From the NCBI GenBank assembly GCA_026874595.1, contig CM049308.1, positions 40,722,527-40,786,526 of the forward strand: a stretch of DNA of 64,000 nt. The letters are read 5' to 3'. Under the pieces are notes generated by a model. It worked only from the letters and a program-made list of their open reading frames with translations, did not search any database and was not told the DNA's origin. This stretch comes from Sipunculus nudus. Taxonomy: Eukaryota > Annelida > Sipuncula > Golfingiida > Sipunculidae. Made by a program: the position numbers and the translations under genes. Below are positions 48,801-59,320 of the stretch, piece by piece. Position 1 is the first letter of the stretch; each line of letters opens with the position of its first letter.

Positions 48801-51800
48801 CCATGATCATTATCCATGCAAACAATTATGGTTATCTCTGCATTAGTTGTTCAGATACTTTAGCTTTTGTATCAAATTTTCCATTATTCTGAGCTGTACT
48901 TTGGAGTGCCATAGCTCAAAGGATATGGGTAACAGAGACCAAATTTCAGGTTTCCATGGAGACTTATCATGGGTCTCCCTGTGTGTCAAGAACGAAGATT
49001 CTAGGTCCAGTCGTTACGATTTGTACCCTGTTGACAGATAACTACATCCTTAAAGGTCTCAAAAATGGAGAAAACAATTCCTGAACATTGAAAAAGTCAG
49101 GTGGCGCCACCAGTCTGCACAAACTGATGAAACATCTCATGATCAATATGTATGTCGAAAATCATGACCATCAGTGATGTAGTTAATGAGATATTGAAGT
49201 TTTTGTATGAAATTTTTGACTATTCTGGGGGGTAATTTTGGGCCCCATAGCTCGAAGGATATGGGTAACAGAGACCTAATTTCTGGTTTCCATGGAGACT
49301 TTTCATAGGTCTCTCAGTGTGTCGAAAATGAAGATTCTAGGTCCAGTCGTTACGATTTGTGCCACGCTAACAGATGACAGCATCCTCAAAGGTCTCAAAA
49401 ATAGAGGAAAAAATCGTAAAAAATCAAACAGTACAGGTGGCGCCACCAGTCTGCAGGAACTGATCGAACATCTCATGATCAATATGTATGCCAAAAATGA
49501 AGACCATCAGTGATGTAGTTATTGAAATATTGAAGTTTTTGTATGAAATTTTTTACTATTCTGGGGGGTACTTTGGGGCCCCATAGCTCGAAGGATATGG
49601 GTAACAGAGACCTAATTTCTGGTTTCCAAGGAGATTTTTCATGGACCTCTCAGTGTGTCAAGAATTAAGATTCTAAGTCCAGTCTTTATGATTTGTGCCT
49701 TGTTAACAGATGTTCACATTTTTAAAGGTCTCAAAAATAGAGAAAAAAATTCGTAAAAAATCAAAAAATACAGGTGGCGCCACCAGTCTGCAGGAAGTGA
49801 TGTAACATCTCATGATCAATATGTATGCCAAAAATCATGACCATCAGTCAAGTAGTTAATGAGATATTGAAGTTTTTGTATGAAATTTTTGACTTTTCTG
49901 GGGGGTACTTTGGGGCCACATAGCTCAAAGGATATGGGTAACAGAGACCTAATTTCTGGTTTCCAAGGAGATTTTTTATGGACCTCTCAGAATCCCAAGT
50001 TACAAGGTTCTAGGTCCAGCGGTTACGATTTGTGCCTGGTTAACGGACGGACAGACGGACAGACGGACAGACGGACAGACAGACAGACGGACAGACGGAC
50101 GACGGACAAAGAGTGATCGCTATAGCTCAGATGACTTTCAGTCAGCTGAGCTAAAAAACTAAAATTATTCAAGATTTAGGGGCATTCTTCACAATATTTT
50201 AAGACCAAACTCAGAAATTTCCAAGACATGACCTATTTCCCTGACAGAAGTTGAATGACACCACCATCAAATATAATATGGAAATGCTTCACTATCAGTG
50301 GTAGGTACTATAGTGCCTGTAAAAAGTATACCTGGTATTGCCTATGGAAGAAGTCTGATTAAATTTTGTGTAATTATTTCATGTGTTAATGTTCCTCGGT
50401 CAAGTGCTTCTTTCCAAGTAAAACAAAGTGATATATATGTAAATATACCTCTCTGCAGTAACTTATGGGATATAATTTTATTCTGAACAATGATCTTGTA
50501 TAATAAATATATAAGGATCAATATGTACTTACACTTTCAAGAAGTTTCCTCCCAAAACTGAATTTGGCCATGATGCCAAAGATGATACCAAAAAGAATCA
50601 AACCAATGGTCTTCAGGATGGTTCCTGTGACAAAGTATGCTCGGAATTGCAGCTGGTAAAAAAAAAAAAAAAAAGAAATATTGGACATCATTCTATTACA
50701 ATTACAATAATCATATGATCATATGATTACAATGATTATTATGATCATATAAATAGTTGCCCATGGGCCAAGACGCTCAGCTGAATTCAAGGAATGTGGA
50801 ACAATGAGCAAAATGACTGCCAGAGTGCAAACAAATCATGAATTTTGTGAGGAGTCCTAAGAAATGGGTTTCAGTGGGCTGTTGGACGGATGACAACTTC
50901 ATTTGAAGGTCTCAGAAATAGAAAGAAAAATGCGTAAAAATTTGAAAAAAAATACAGGTAGTGCCACCAGTCTGCAGGAACTGATGAAACACTCCATGAT
51001 CAATATATATCTCCCAAAAATCATGGCTTTCAAGGCCTAAGTTATTCCAGATACTGGAGCTATTGTTTGTATCAAATTTTTAATTATTCTTGGGGGTATT
51101 TACAAGTCCTATAGCTCAGACAATATGGGTAACAGAGACCTAATTTCAGATTTCCATGAAGACTTTCATGATGTCACGTATGAAGATTCTAGGTCAAGTG
51201 GTTACGATTTGTGCCCTGTTACAAGATGAGGTTTTATTTGAAAGTCTCAAAAAGAGAAAAAATTGCGTACCAATTTAAAAAAAAATATAGGTGGCACCAC
51301 CAATCTGCAGGAACTGATGAAACCCTCCATGATCAATATGCATGCAAAAAACCATGGCCATCAGTACATTAATTATTCAGATACTGCAGCTTTTGTATTA
51401 CATTTTAAATTATTCTTAGGGGTACTTGCGAGCCCCATAGCTTCAAAGATATGGGTAACAGAGACCTAATTTCATGTATCCACAGAGACTTTTCACGGAC
51501 CTTCCTTGATGTCAAGTTAGAAGATCGCAGGTCCAGCGGTTACAATTTGTACCCTGTTAACAGATCAGGCTTTATTTGAAAGTCTAAAAAAAAGAAAAAA
51601 ATGTGTACAAATTAAAAAATATATAAAGGTGGCGCCACCAGTCTGCAGGAACTGATGAAACACTCCATGATCAATATGCCTGCAAAGAATCATGGTGATC
51701 AATGCAATAGTTATACAGATACTGCAGCTTTTGTATCAAATTTTTAATTATTCTGAGGGGTACTTACTACAAAGGATATGGGTAACAGAGACCTAATTTC

Positions 51801-54800
51801 ACGTTTTTTACAGAGACTTTTTATTGACCTCCCTTGATGTGAAGTTAGAAGAATCAAGGTCCAGCGGTTATGATTTGTGCCCTGTTAACAGATGACAGCT
51901 TCTTTGAAAGTCTCAACAAGGGACCTATGGGTCACGACGCTCAGCTGTTATATATGATAAAAAAATATTATTTAGAAATGAGGCACATGCTGGTTTTGTG
52001 TGGTAATAAATATAAGCTGTATTATGAGTTGTTGTTGTTTAGCTTATGTATGATTTTGATAGTACCTTTGGAGACAGGGAAGAGGATTGATTTCATTTAT
52101 TTTATTAACAAATGGAGTACTACTGTCACACAGATTTTGACTTGGCCATATAACTTATAAGCAGAACATATAATATAAGAGTTTAACTATTTATTAAAAA
52201 ATTACAAATATTGTCCCAAATATAATTTTAATTAAAAATAATAAGAGAATCATATGATTTTTTAAAATGAAATATAACTGATATAATTATTAAAATAATA
52301 TTACAGAATATATTCATGAATGCATTCATGAATACATTTTGAAAGTATTTGCACGAGTATTCATATACTTTCATTTTTACCTGAATTCCCATTCTTTATG
52401 CAAGAAATTTTATAATGGAGTACATAATCATATTCGTATTTAAATACAATTACAAAGTATTCGCACCATGTCTGGTATTTATTCAGTTTTCACCAAACAA
52501 AGATGTTGAGAATCCAGAATATACAAAATTCACACATTTAAATAATGATCATAAGTACCTGGTTTTATGGCCTTTATTTATATTAAAAAATAACTGTAAA
52601 AAATTCATTTTGGACTAATTTCACATCAATGTACACACTAGACACAGTAGGAATCTAGATTAATATTATCAACTGCATCTTTGTCTATCATTAATTTCCT
52701 TCATATAATCCCTAATGATTAGTAATGAATAATATGATTTACTTCTTTATCATTAAAATTGAACTGAAAAATGCCATAGGTGACTGCATGGCGTTATTTG
52801 GAATATGTGACATTCTACCCATCGATACAAGATTCTTATATCATCAGTAACTGCAAGTTAATTTTCTGTTATTATAAACTAACAAATTCCTTTTCTATTT
52901 TTCTTTAATTTGTTATTAAAAACCAATAAAAGTTTATTAATTTATTGTTTATTGTTATGTTGTTGGTTAAAACTACTAGATGAGTTGGGTTGGACACCTG
53001 GATCAACTGTGGCTGGCCATAAGCTGCCTGGATTCTCGCCTCAAGCGTGCATAATTTGATGAAAGGTCAACAAGGTCAACAAAGTGGTGACTCAAGAGGG
53101 GCTGGAGAGAGCCAAAGTCTGACAGGGTCTCATAAAAAACATTATTAAAAGCTACAATATTTGGCCAATTTCTTTCAGCTTTCTAAACTAAAAAGCTGAA
53201 ATCCTTATGTGTGCATGATATGAAAATTATATCAACAGTGCTCACGGGAAACAAACGTGCCATGGTCACAGTTGGGCAAAATTTAAGGTACTAATTTTAT
53301 ATTTATGCTAATAACTTATAAAATTTGAAAAATTCAGAACTAATTTTGGGTATTCAATTGAATCTTGATTAAATAATGTTACATCCCTGACAAAAAAATC
53401 TCTAGCTTCAGCAATGCCCTTGTTAAGGGAGTAAATATATTTCTTGATTTTTTACAAAGTGCATTATGTTTGGGCCCATAACTTAAAACAATTACGCAAT
53501 ACTGACATCATTCTGGCATGTGCATAGAGAATGAAAAATATGTATATTATTTATGATTAAAGTCAGATCAGTGGTTTTGATATTAGGCAGTCTTGAAGTG
53601 TAACAATGGGTTTTTAATGGAAAAATGAAGTTTTTCATTAATATCTCGAAGGTATTAAGTCCTAGTGACCAAATTCTTGGCATGGTAGGGGATTTTGGAG
53701 AAATCCAACTGTATGCCAAATTTAAGGAACTTAGAGCTGAAGCTCGGGAGCTGAGCTCTAGCAAACTGCATAACACTAGCAATATGTGACATGGTGCTTG
53801 AAAACTTGAATAAAATCTACAGTTTTTGATCAACTGGTTTCAAATTTTTGGTGTTAACAGTTGAAATGCTAACAAAAACATGCTGTGAAAATTAAATCCA
53901 CAGCGGTTACAGCAAAAAAACGTGCCATGGTCAAAGTTGGGCAAAATTTAAGGTACCAATTTTTTATTTTTGCTAATATTTTAAAAAATTTAAAAGATTT
54001 TGATCTTATTTTGGGTATACAATTTAATTTTGATTAATAAAAGTAATATTACTGGAAAAAAAGTGCTTAGCTTTAACAAGTTTTGTGTTAAGTGATAAAA
54101 TTTCTTTCCTGATTATTTACAAAATGCATTATGTTTGGGCCCATAACTTTTTTAAATTATATAATACAGACCTAATTTTTGGCATGTACATAGGAATTAT
54201 ATAGAGGATTATTTATAGGAAATATGAGGAAAAACAGATGAGTGGTTTTGATATTAGGCAGTCCTGAAAGGTGAAAATAGGTTTTTAATAAAAAATTGAG
54301 GTTTTTACCTTAATTTCTCAAAGGAATGAAGTCGCAAAGACCCAGTTTTTGGCTTGGTAGGAGATCTTGGGGACATCTAACATTATGCTGAATTTTGTAT
54401 TCCTAGGTCTTATGGTTTCAAAACGTGCCACATCTACGGACGGACGGACGGACGGACGGACGGACAGACGGACGGACGACGGACAATGGACCACTACTAT
54501 AGCTCAGATGACTTATAGTCAGCTGAGCTAAAAATAAAGAAAAAAAATTCGTAAAAAATTGGAAAGAAAAATACAGGTAGTGCCACCAGTTTGCAGGAAC
54601 TGATGAAACATCCCATGATCAATATTCATGCAGAGAATCATGGTGATCCACCGCAGTAGTTATTCAGACATTTGAGCTTTTGTATCAAATTTTCCATTAT
54701 TCTGGGGGGTACTTTGGAGCCCCATAGCTTGAAGGATATGGGTAACAGAGACCTAATTTTTGGTGTCCAAGGAGATTTTTTATGGACCTCCCTGGATGTC

Positions 54801-57800
54801 AAGTGAGAAGATCCCAGGTCCAGATGTTACGATTTGTGCCCTGTTAACGGACGGCCAGACGGCTGGACAGACGACAGAAAAAGGGTGATCGCTATAGCTC
54901 AGATGACTTACAGTCAGCTGAGCTAAAAATTAAGTGAATGGATATACATTAGGAATGAATATCCAGTTTTTTATTTATGCGACAACTAATGTAAACTAAA
55001 CACTTGCAACAAATTTTTCTGATTACAGATCATTTAAATTAAACCAATTAGATTCCAAGATGACTATGTTAATCTTGTAGAAGAATTCCTTCTTAAAATA
55101 CAATAGTTCATGAATAGACAAGCAAACAGCAGTTTTTTTTCTCAAAATTAAACAAATGCAAGAGTATACAATACACCCAACATATGTCTTGTTGCCTTTG
55201 ACCTCTAACCTTATTGAATATGCATGGATTTTGCATAGAATCAAACCTTGGCAAGATTATTTATTGGTTAGAAATTATAGTGGGTTTCATGAAAATCCAT
55301 TGAATCCCTGGTGGGTTATCAGAGCAACACTAAAAGTAAACAGACAGATGGATGCTGCCAAGATTATAAAACACCTATCCTAGCATGTAAATACAAAGAA
55401 CTCCTACAGGTCTCTCTTTCCGGACAGAATAGTTGAAGATTTGTGTGCGGTTCACCACCGAACGGTCACTTCCTGGGAAGGGAACACAGTAGCCACTGGC
55501 CACATCACTGTGAAACACTGGGGGCCTGTAGAAAATGTGAAAGTATACATTATACTTAATTCACTTGTTAAACACAATCAAAAAGGTTTGTATTTTCTGC
55601 AATTCACCACAATCTCAAGTTCTTGTACTGTTTTAGAATCTGATAAGTCCTATTCAATGAAGACAATGAATACTTAAAAATTAAGAGTTTTATTAGATGT
55701 TTAAACAAGACTGTGAAATCAATGGTTATACTTATGTATTACTGCAGATTAGAATGAATTCCTTAAATGCAAGAAATATGAAACCACTTGATAATCATAT
55801 TAGAAATTAAGATCAGATAAAAATCCCTTAAATACTGAATATTTAAATTATTTAAATAGACAATATTGCAACAACAAAATATTTGACTTATGGAATTTTA
55901 AATCTCTAACATTTCTAATATATTTTAAGCTGGAAAATAGCAGATTTCAAATAAACTATACTGTAACAGAGACATAACAGAAGCAAACCAAGCTGATAGT
56001 GACATAAATACTGTGACGGTACAGCAAGATCTAAAATAATCAATATGGTTAAATAAAGTATGATAGGAAACAGCTGGCCACAAAAACATCATGTTAATTG
56101 CAAGAGCCAACTGTAACTGAGGAAAAATCAATGAAACATCAAATTTTTACATTACTATATTGTACACTTTAATGAGCTGGAAGTGGATCAGGGCAGTCAT
56201 TTAAGTAGAACAGGACTGAAATCATTGAAACAATAGTCTTGTATAACTGATTCTCAATCATGGGTCACTATTAAAGCATCAATACACATCATGTTTTATA
56301 GCAACCTGAACCAGGACAAGCACTAACTACATATATACAGAGCATTCTTTGGTTTACACATATATGACTACCTTCCCGGCATTCTGTGCTTGTTCTTGGG
56401 TAAAGTTACTAAAGCACGTTGCTGTTTGCGGAGAGCTCGCAGCTCATGCCAGTTGGCCAGCCCATGGATGGCTGACTGCCAAGTGCCGAAGTGAAGTCCT
56501 TCCGGCTTTATCCATCAAAGATATTGACAGGTTAATACAATTTTACATATTGGTATATAAGAACAGGAGATATATATTCTTCCTCTAATCATCATCCACC
56601 ACTATTCATCAATCAATTTCAGATAATTCACCAACCTCAAGCAGACCAAACTGCTACACCACCTTCTTTTTTGCCAAAAGAATGGTTTGCCTTAAGAAAC
56701 CATACGTCGGACAACTAGGAATGAGCAATCATACAATAAACAAAAAAAGAATATACAAAACAGGACATTCCTGCAAATGATAACAGACAACAGAATTAGA
56801 TGCTTCAAGTCTGAATATGTCCCCTGATTCACAAACATGTAATGGATCAGGCCAAGGATGGTATTGAGTAAAAGATTATATACAAATAAAAAGATTAGAT
56901 AGATAGACACAGAAAAAGGGATAGAGTGATGCCTTTGACAAAATTCATACCAGATAACAATTTGGTAGAACCCTGAACAGGCATGATAAACCCAGTGACA
57001 GAATCTCCTGGAGCTATCATCTCCAAAAAAGGGGAGGAGGAGGGAGCTAGTTGTTACCTGAGAGGCATATCCCACAAGTAGTGGCAGAACATTGAGAAAA
57101 AAAGTTTGGTCTTAGACAGAGAAAGGCTTGGAATACATGTATCAGCTCATGTGCTTATAGAGAATCCTCACTATGAACCTAAACATCAGCCAAGAATATC
57201 ATAAATGAATGGAGCAAGTCAGTACAAATTTTGTGACCCCATGTCCAAGACACAAGTTATCATTTCCCAAACTCCTTGTTTTTCCGGTTAGAATTTCTTT
57301 AAATATTTGATAGAACCATCTGGGTCTGCTGCTGTTGGTCTAACATCCTACCACAGTAGCTACCTTTTAGGTGGCCGGAACTTGCTCTTTGGAACTTTAA
57401 CAGCAGAGAGCTGTTTCCTCAGTGCTATTAACTCGTGAGCATGGGCAAACCCATGAATGGCCGACTGAAAGGTAGCAAAGTGCCCTCCTCCTCCCTAAAA
57501 CAGTCAACAAACTTATTACCTTCTAAAAAACCAAGATAATCTTTAGTAACATGTTTTACTTTAATAAATTCTTCGAAATTAACTTGTAGAAAGTCTACCT
57601 AAACCATTTTCATCATGAATAATAAGAGTTGTGCACAATCAGATCACCAGCATGAAGGATCCAACTTCATTAATCATCTACCTTGCATATGTTCATAAGC
57701 TCACATAAATCATCTCCACAATTCTGAGCACTTATACTATATATAAGTATATAATAAGACATAACATATTAATATATAAACTGTCATACACAATCTGCAT

Positions 57801-58676
57801 GGTCATCTCACCAGCCACAGTGACATCTAAGTAGAAAGTTTTCATAGAAACTATTGTCTGCATAGTACCCACATTCATTACAAGTAATACTTTAGAATAC
57901 ATCATGCTTGAAAACTGTGTCCTATGAAACAGCACTTCTTCAGTAACATTACAAATATTACAGAAAATAAATTCTATGTATACAAGTCAAAATTTGCCAC
58001 AAAATGATTAATATTTGGTGTTTGGACACAGATGTTTTTCTTACAGGTCTGTAATTAATTCAGCCAGTTCTCTTCAATCATTGCTTAGAAAAATTGTCTT
58101 CTATAGTTAAATGTTATTATGTCTTCTTGAAACTACAAAAACCAAACCTTTGACTCATATAATGAGAAAATGCTACATCCTGTGAACTACCAGTGCATTA
58201 AAATTAAATTTGTCTTGATTTATATCAGAAAATTCCTCCTACATAATTAGTTGTTACTTTTTCTACTTTTTCAAGTTTTTAATAGTGATATTGGATTTAA
58301 ATTTTAAAACATTTCATCCATGATGCAGTGTTTGAATTGCTACATTTAGGGTAGCCATTTGTTCAAATGTAAATTCCACAAAAGACTAAATATGAGTATT
58401 TATATGACATATATTTTATTGTAATATATTTCATATCATAAATGCAATAAATTAATATAAATTGCCCCACTGCATACTTCTAACATCCTGACTTTGATTA
58501 GAATGGTTAGGTGTTACAACCTTAAAATTATAGTTTCACGCTTCTGCTGCTAGATCTCACTACCTGTTACTTATAAAGCTATTTGCAGATATGACCTTAT
58601 CAAGGCAGGTGTGAAAGAAGTCTAACCTTTGGCCCAGAATGGACTTCAACATAGCTCTCTACAGCATTCATGTCAC
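42796..58676 (-). CDS. SCCPDH: saccharopine dehydrogenase-like oxidoreductase (5' partial)
   Basis: Minus-strand gene. Recognised exons in transcription order: 58627-58676, then 57364-57494 or 56372-56505, then 55408-55525, 50533-50652, 46523-46579 and 42796-42895 (stop). All joins up to 46523 keep frame. Conserved family segments are visible: AVESYVEVHSGPK, TWQSAIHGLA, VPFPGSDRSVVNRTQIFNY, LQFRAYFVTG followed by a hydrophobic segment, YPRLFSGGVFSHEGPTREQ, and GGVFTPGGLFAKTNLIDRL. The N-terminal NAD-binding Rossmann part is expected to the right of the window. About 60 residues expected between the last two exons were not found. The family is a membrane/lipid-droplet-associated oxidoreductase-like protein whose reaction is not established. 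Introns are loaded with tandem-core elements. Confidence 0.88.
42910..45530. other. SCCPDH-like intron region, no exon found
   Basis: Mainly AT-rich, with a poly-C tract near 44247-44260. The exon or exons expected to code the conserved segment between EGPTREQ and GGVFTPGG should lie between here and 46522, but I could not find them on the minus strand. Confidence 0.5.
45540..46432. mobile_element. tandem-core element with ACGG tract, two units
   Basis: Two core units of about 296 bases start near 45790 and 46088 (GTAGGTGGCGC…AAACT.GTGCAG). A short ACGG/ACAG tract at about 46357-46386 follows, then a terminus where GCCCTCAGCC near the left edge (about 45570) faces GGGCTGAGGGCT near 46425. 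It has the same layout as the other elements but a different core. Confidence 0.65.
46523..46579 (-). CDS. SCCPDH: SCCPDH-like gene, 57-base exon
   Basis: The acceptor GTTTGTTCCAG precedes 19 codons, YPRLFSGGVFSHEGPTREQ. The donor is GCAG|GTAAAT. It is phase 0 on the 5' side and continues the KLLES end of the preceding exon. Confidence 0.85.
46921..48058. mobile_element. palindrome-repeat element P, copy 2 (nested, inverted)
   Basis: Opposite orientation to 39714-40838. The GGTGGCGCCACC-centred units lie near 47302, 47451, 47581 and 47731, and more diverged ones near 47022 and 47175. The right end has the CGCCGCCGC tract and a hairpin (GTATCCGCAAAAC, TTC, GTTTTGGCGGATAC). It sits inside element E0, so it is a later insertion or a captured module. 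Confidence 0.72.
48540..48557. repeat. poly-G run inside a core unit
   Basis: An expansion of the GGGGGG that follows TTATTCT in each core unit. Confidence 0.9.
50043..50106. repeat. (ACGG/ACAG)n microsatellite of element E0
   Basis: Tetranucleotide tract directly before the conserved right terminus. Confidence 0.92.
50533..50652 (-). CDS. SCCPDH: SCCPDH-like gene, membrane-segment exon
   Basis: Exactly 40 codons between a poly-T acceptor (TTTACCAG) and the donor AAGT|GTAAGT. It reads LQFRAYFVTGTILKTIG, then a hydrophobic run (LILFGIIFGIMA), then KFSFGRKLLES, as in the family's C-terminal hydrophobic region. Confidence 0.88.
53220..54430. repeat. 665-base tandem repeat in element E2
   Basis: Two diverged copies and the start of a third, with shared words GTGCCATGGTCA, TTATGTTTGGGCCCATAACTT and GTGGTTTTGATATTAGGCAG. 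Period measured from GTGCCATGGTCA is 665 bases. Confidence 0.8.
54435..54485. repeat. (ACGG)n microsatellite of element E2
   Basis: Tetranucleotide tract immediately before the right terminus. Confidence 0.92.
55408..55525 (-). CDS. SCCPDH: SCCPDH-like gene, exon with PFPGSD motif
   Basis: The acceptor TTTTCTACAG precedes one base plus 39 codons: PPVFHSDVASGYCVPFPGSD, then RSVVNRTQIFNYSVRKERP. The donor is ACCT|GTAGGA. The first base completes an AGG (Arg) codon from either upstream alternative exon. Confidence 0.88.
56372..56505 (-). CDS. SCCPDH: SCCPDH-like gene, alternative exon B
   Basis: 134 bases, phase 0 to 2: PEGLHFGTWQSAIHGLANWH, then ELRALRKQQRALVTLPKNKH and RMPG. The acceptor (GATAAAG) has a weak pyrimidine tract but an upstream TATTAAC branch-like word; the donor is GAAG|GTAGTC. 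It is homologous to exon A at 57364-57494. Confidence 0.8.
57364..57494 (-). CDS. SCCPDH: SCCPDH-like gene, alternative exon A
   Basis: 131 bases, phase 0 to 2: GGGGHFATFQSAIHGFAHAH, then ELIALRKQLSAVKVPKSKFR and PPK. The acceptor is GACTGTTTTAG and the donor AAAG|GTAGCT. Same length class, phases and residue pattern as exon B, with about half the residues or more identical. Confidence 0.85.
58627..58676 (-). CDS. SCCPDH: SCCPDH-like gene, 50-base exon
   Basis: The acceptor TTTAATTTACAG precedes two bases plus 16 codons, DMNAVESYVEVHSGPK. The donor is AAAG|GTTAGA, phase 0. It matches the family segment just before the TWxSAI block. Earlier exons are not found up to the window end. Confidence 0.82.
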
Positions 58677-58679
58677 CTG

Positions 58680-59312
58680 TAAATTAAAGCAGAATTAGCT
58701 AATGTAATAAACACTTGCAAATTGAAATCCCTTTTTTTTTAATACTCAGTCAAAATAAGAAATGTAATTGACTCAGAAATGCTCTATACTGATGTAATTA
58801 TTCAGAGAAGACTATGACCATGATTCTGACAAAATTACCAGATATTTTGCATCCAGTCCTATAGAAACCTTATTCCAGGATCCTTGACTGATCCTTGTTA
58901 ACCAACTGAATAGTTTTAGCAATCATCTGAATCACTTTCATACTATTCAGTCTGTGGCTACACTTTTACATAAAAGTAATTCAGCATACTTTTTCATGAA
59001 TAACAAAGCTTGCAAAATTTTTAGGCTGAAATCACAACTGCCAATTAAATCTTACGAACAATATACAAACAATATATCTGTACTATTCACATGTGGTCTG
59101 AACAGGATAAATAAGACACAGCACAGGCTTATATGGCTTTATTTTACTGACAAGATTCTTCATGCCAGCTACTTTTAACATTTTATTGAAACATCCCACC
59201 AGATGTCCATGCAGAAATAGAGTATGCGAGTCATTTGGTTAGTTCATTTGCCTTTTCCATGATTTATGAAACAGTCACCACAGCAGCTCACTGAATCAAG
59301 GTCTTTGAAAGT
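58680..59312. other. SCCPDH-like intron or upstream region
   Basis: AT-rich with no further exon recognised. The missing 5' exons should be further right, probably beyond the window. Confidence 0.45.
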
Positions 59313-59320
59313 GTAGCCAC

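Larger units (their letters stand above)
46707..50157. mobile_element. tandem-core element E0 with intact termini
   Basis: The left terminus has GACCCATGGGTCATGACG and CTCAGCTGACTG. It is followed by the nested P element, six core units of about 335-355 bases (starts near 48063, 48406, 48760, 49100, 49434, 49770), an (ACGG/ACAG)n tract at 50043-50106, and the right terminus TATAGCTCAGATGAC…CAGTCAGCTGAGCT. The subterminal CAGTCAGCTGAG of the right end is the inverse of the left CTCAGCTGACTG. No protein is encoded. Confidence 0.72.
51917..54531. mobile_element. tandem-core element E2, nested in E1
   Basis: Begins CAAGGGACCTATGGGTCACG then CTCAGCTG. Contains AT-rich DNA, a 665-base repeat (GTGCCATGGTCA…GTTGGGCAAAATTTAAGGTA at about 53257 and 53922; a third copy starts near 54423), an (ACGG)n tract at 54435-54485 and the right terminus TATAGCTCAGATGAC…AGTCAGCTGAGCT. 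It shares termini but not its core with E1. Confidence 0.7.
50755..54929. mobile_element. tandem-core element E1, interrupted by E2
   Basis: Left terminus at 50755 (CCCATGGGCCAAGACG, CTCAGCTG). Core units lie near 50955, 51285, 51626 and 54573, then a short ACGG-like tract and the right terminus at 54893-54929. The third unit breaks at about 51916 after GTCTCAA and resumes at about 54531 with AAAGAAAAAAATTCG, exactly the words expected next. The DNA between is a nested element. Confidence 0.72.

Noticed and set aside
49880-50116. Frame ending in a repeated RTDGQTDRQTD tail
   Set aside because: It is translation of the core repeat plus the (ACGG/ACAG)n tract, not a gene.
56692-57075. 127-residue minus-strand frame between the two alternative SCCPDH exons
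   Set aside because: Hydrophobic, low-complexity translation of intron DNA; lacks similarity to either exon and has no matching splice sites.
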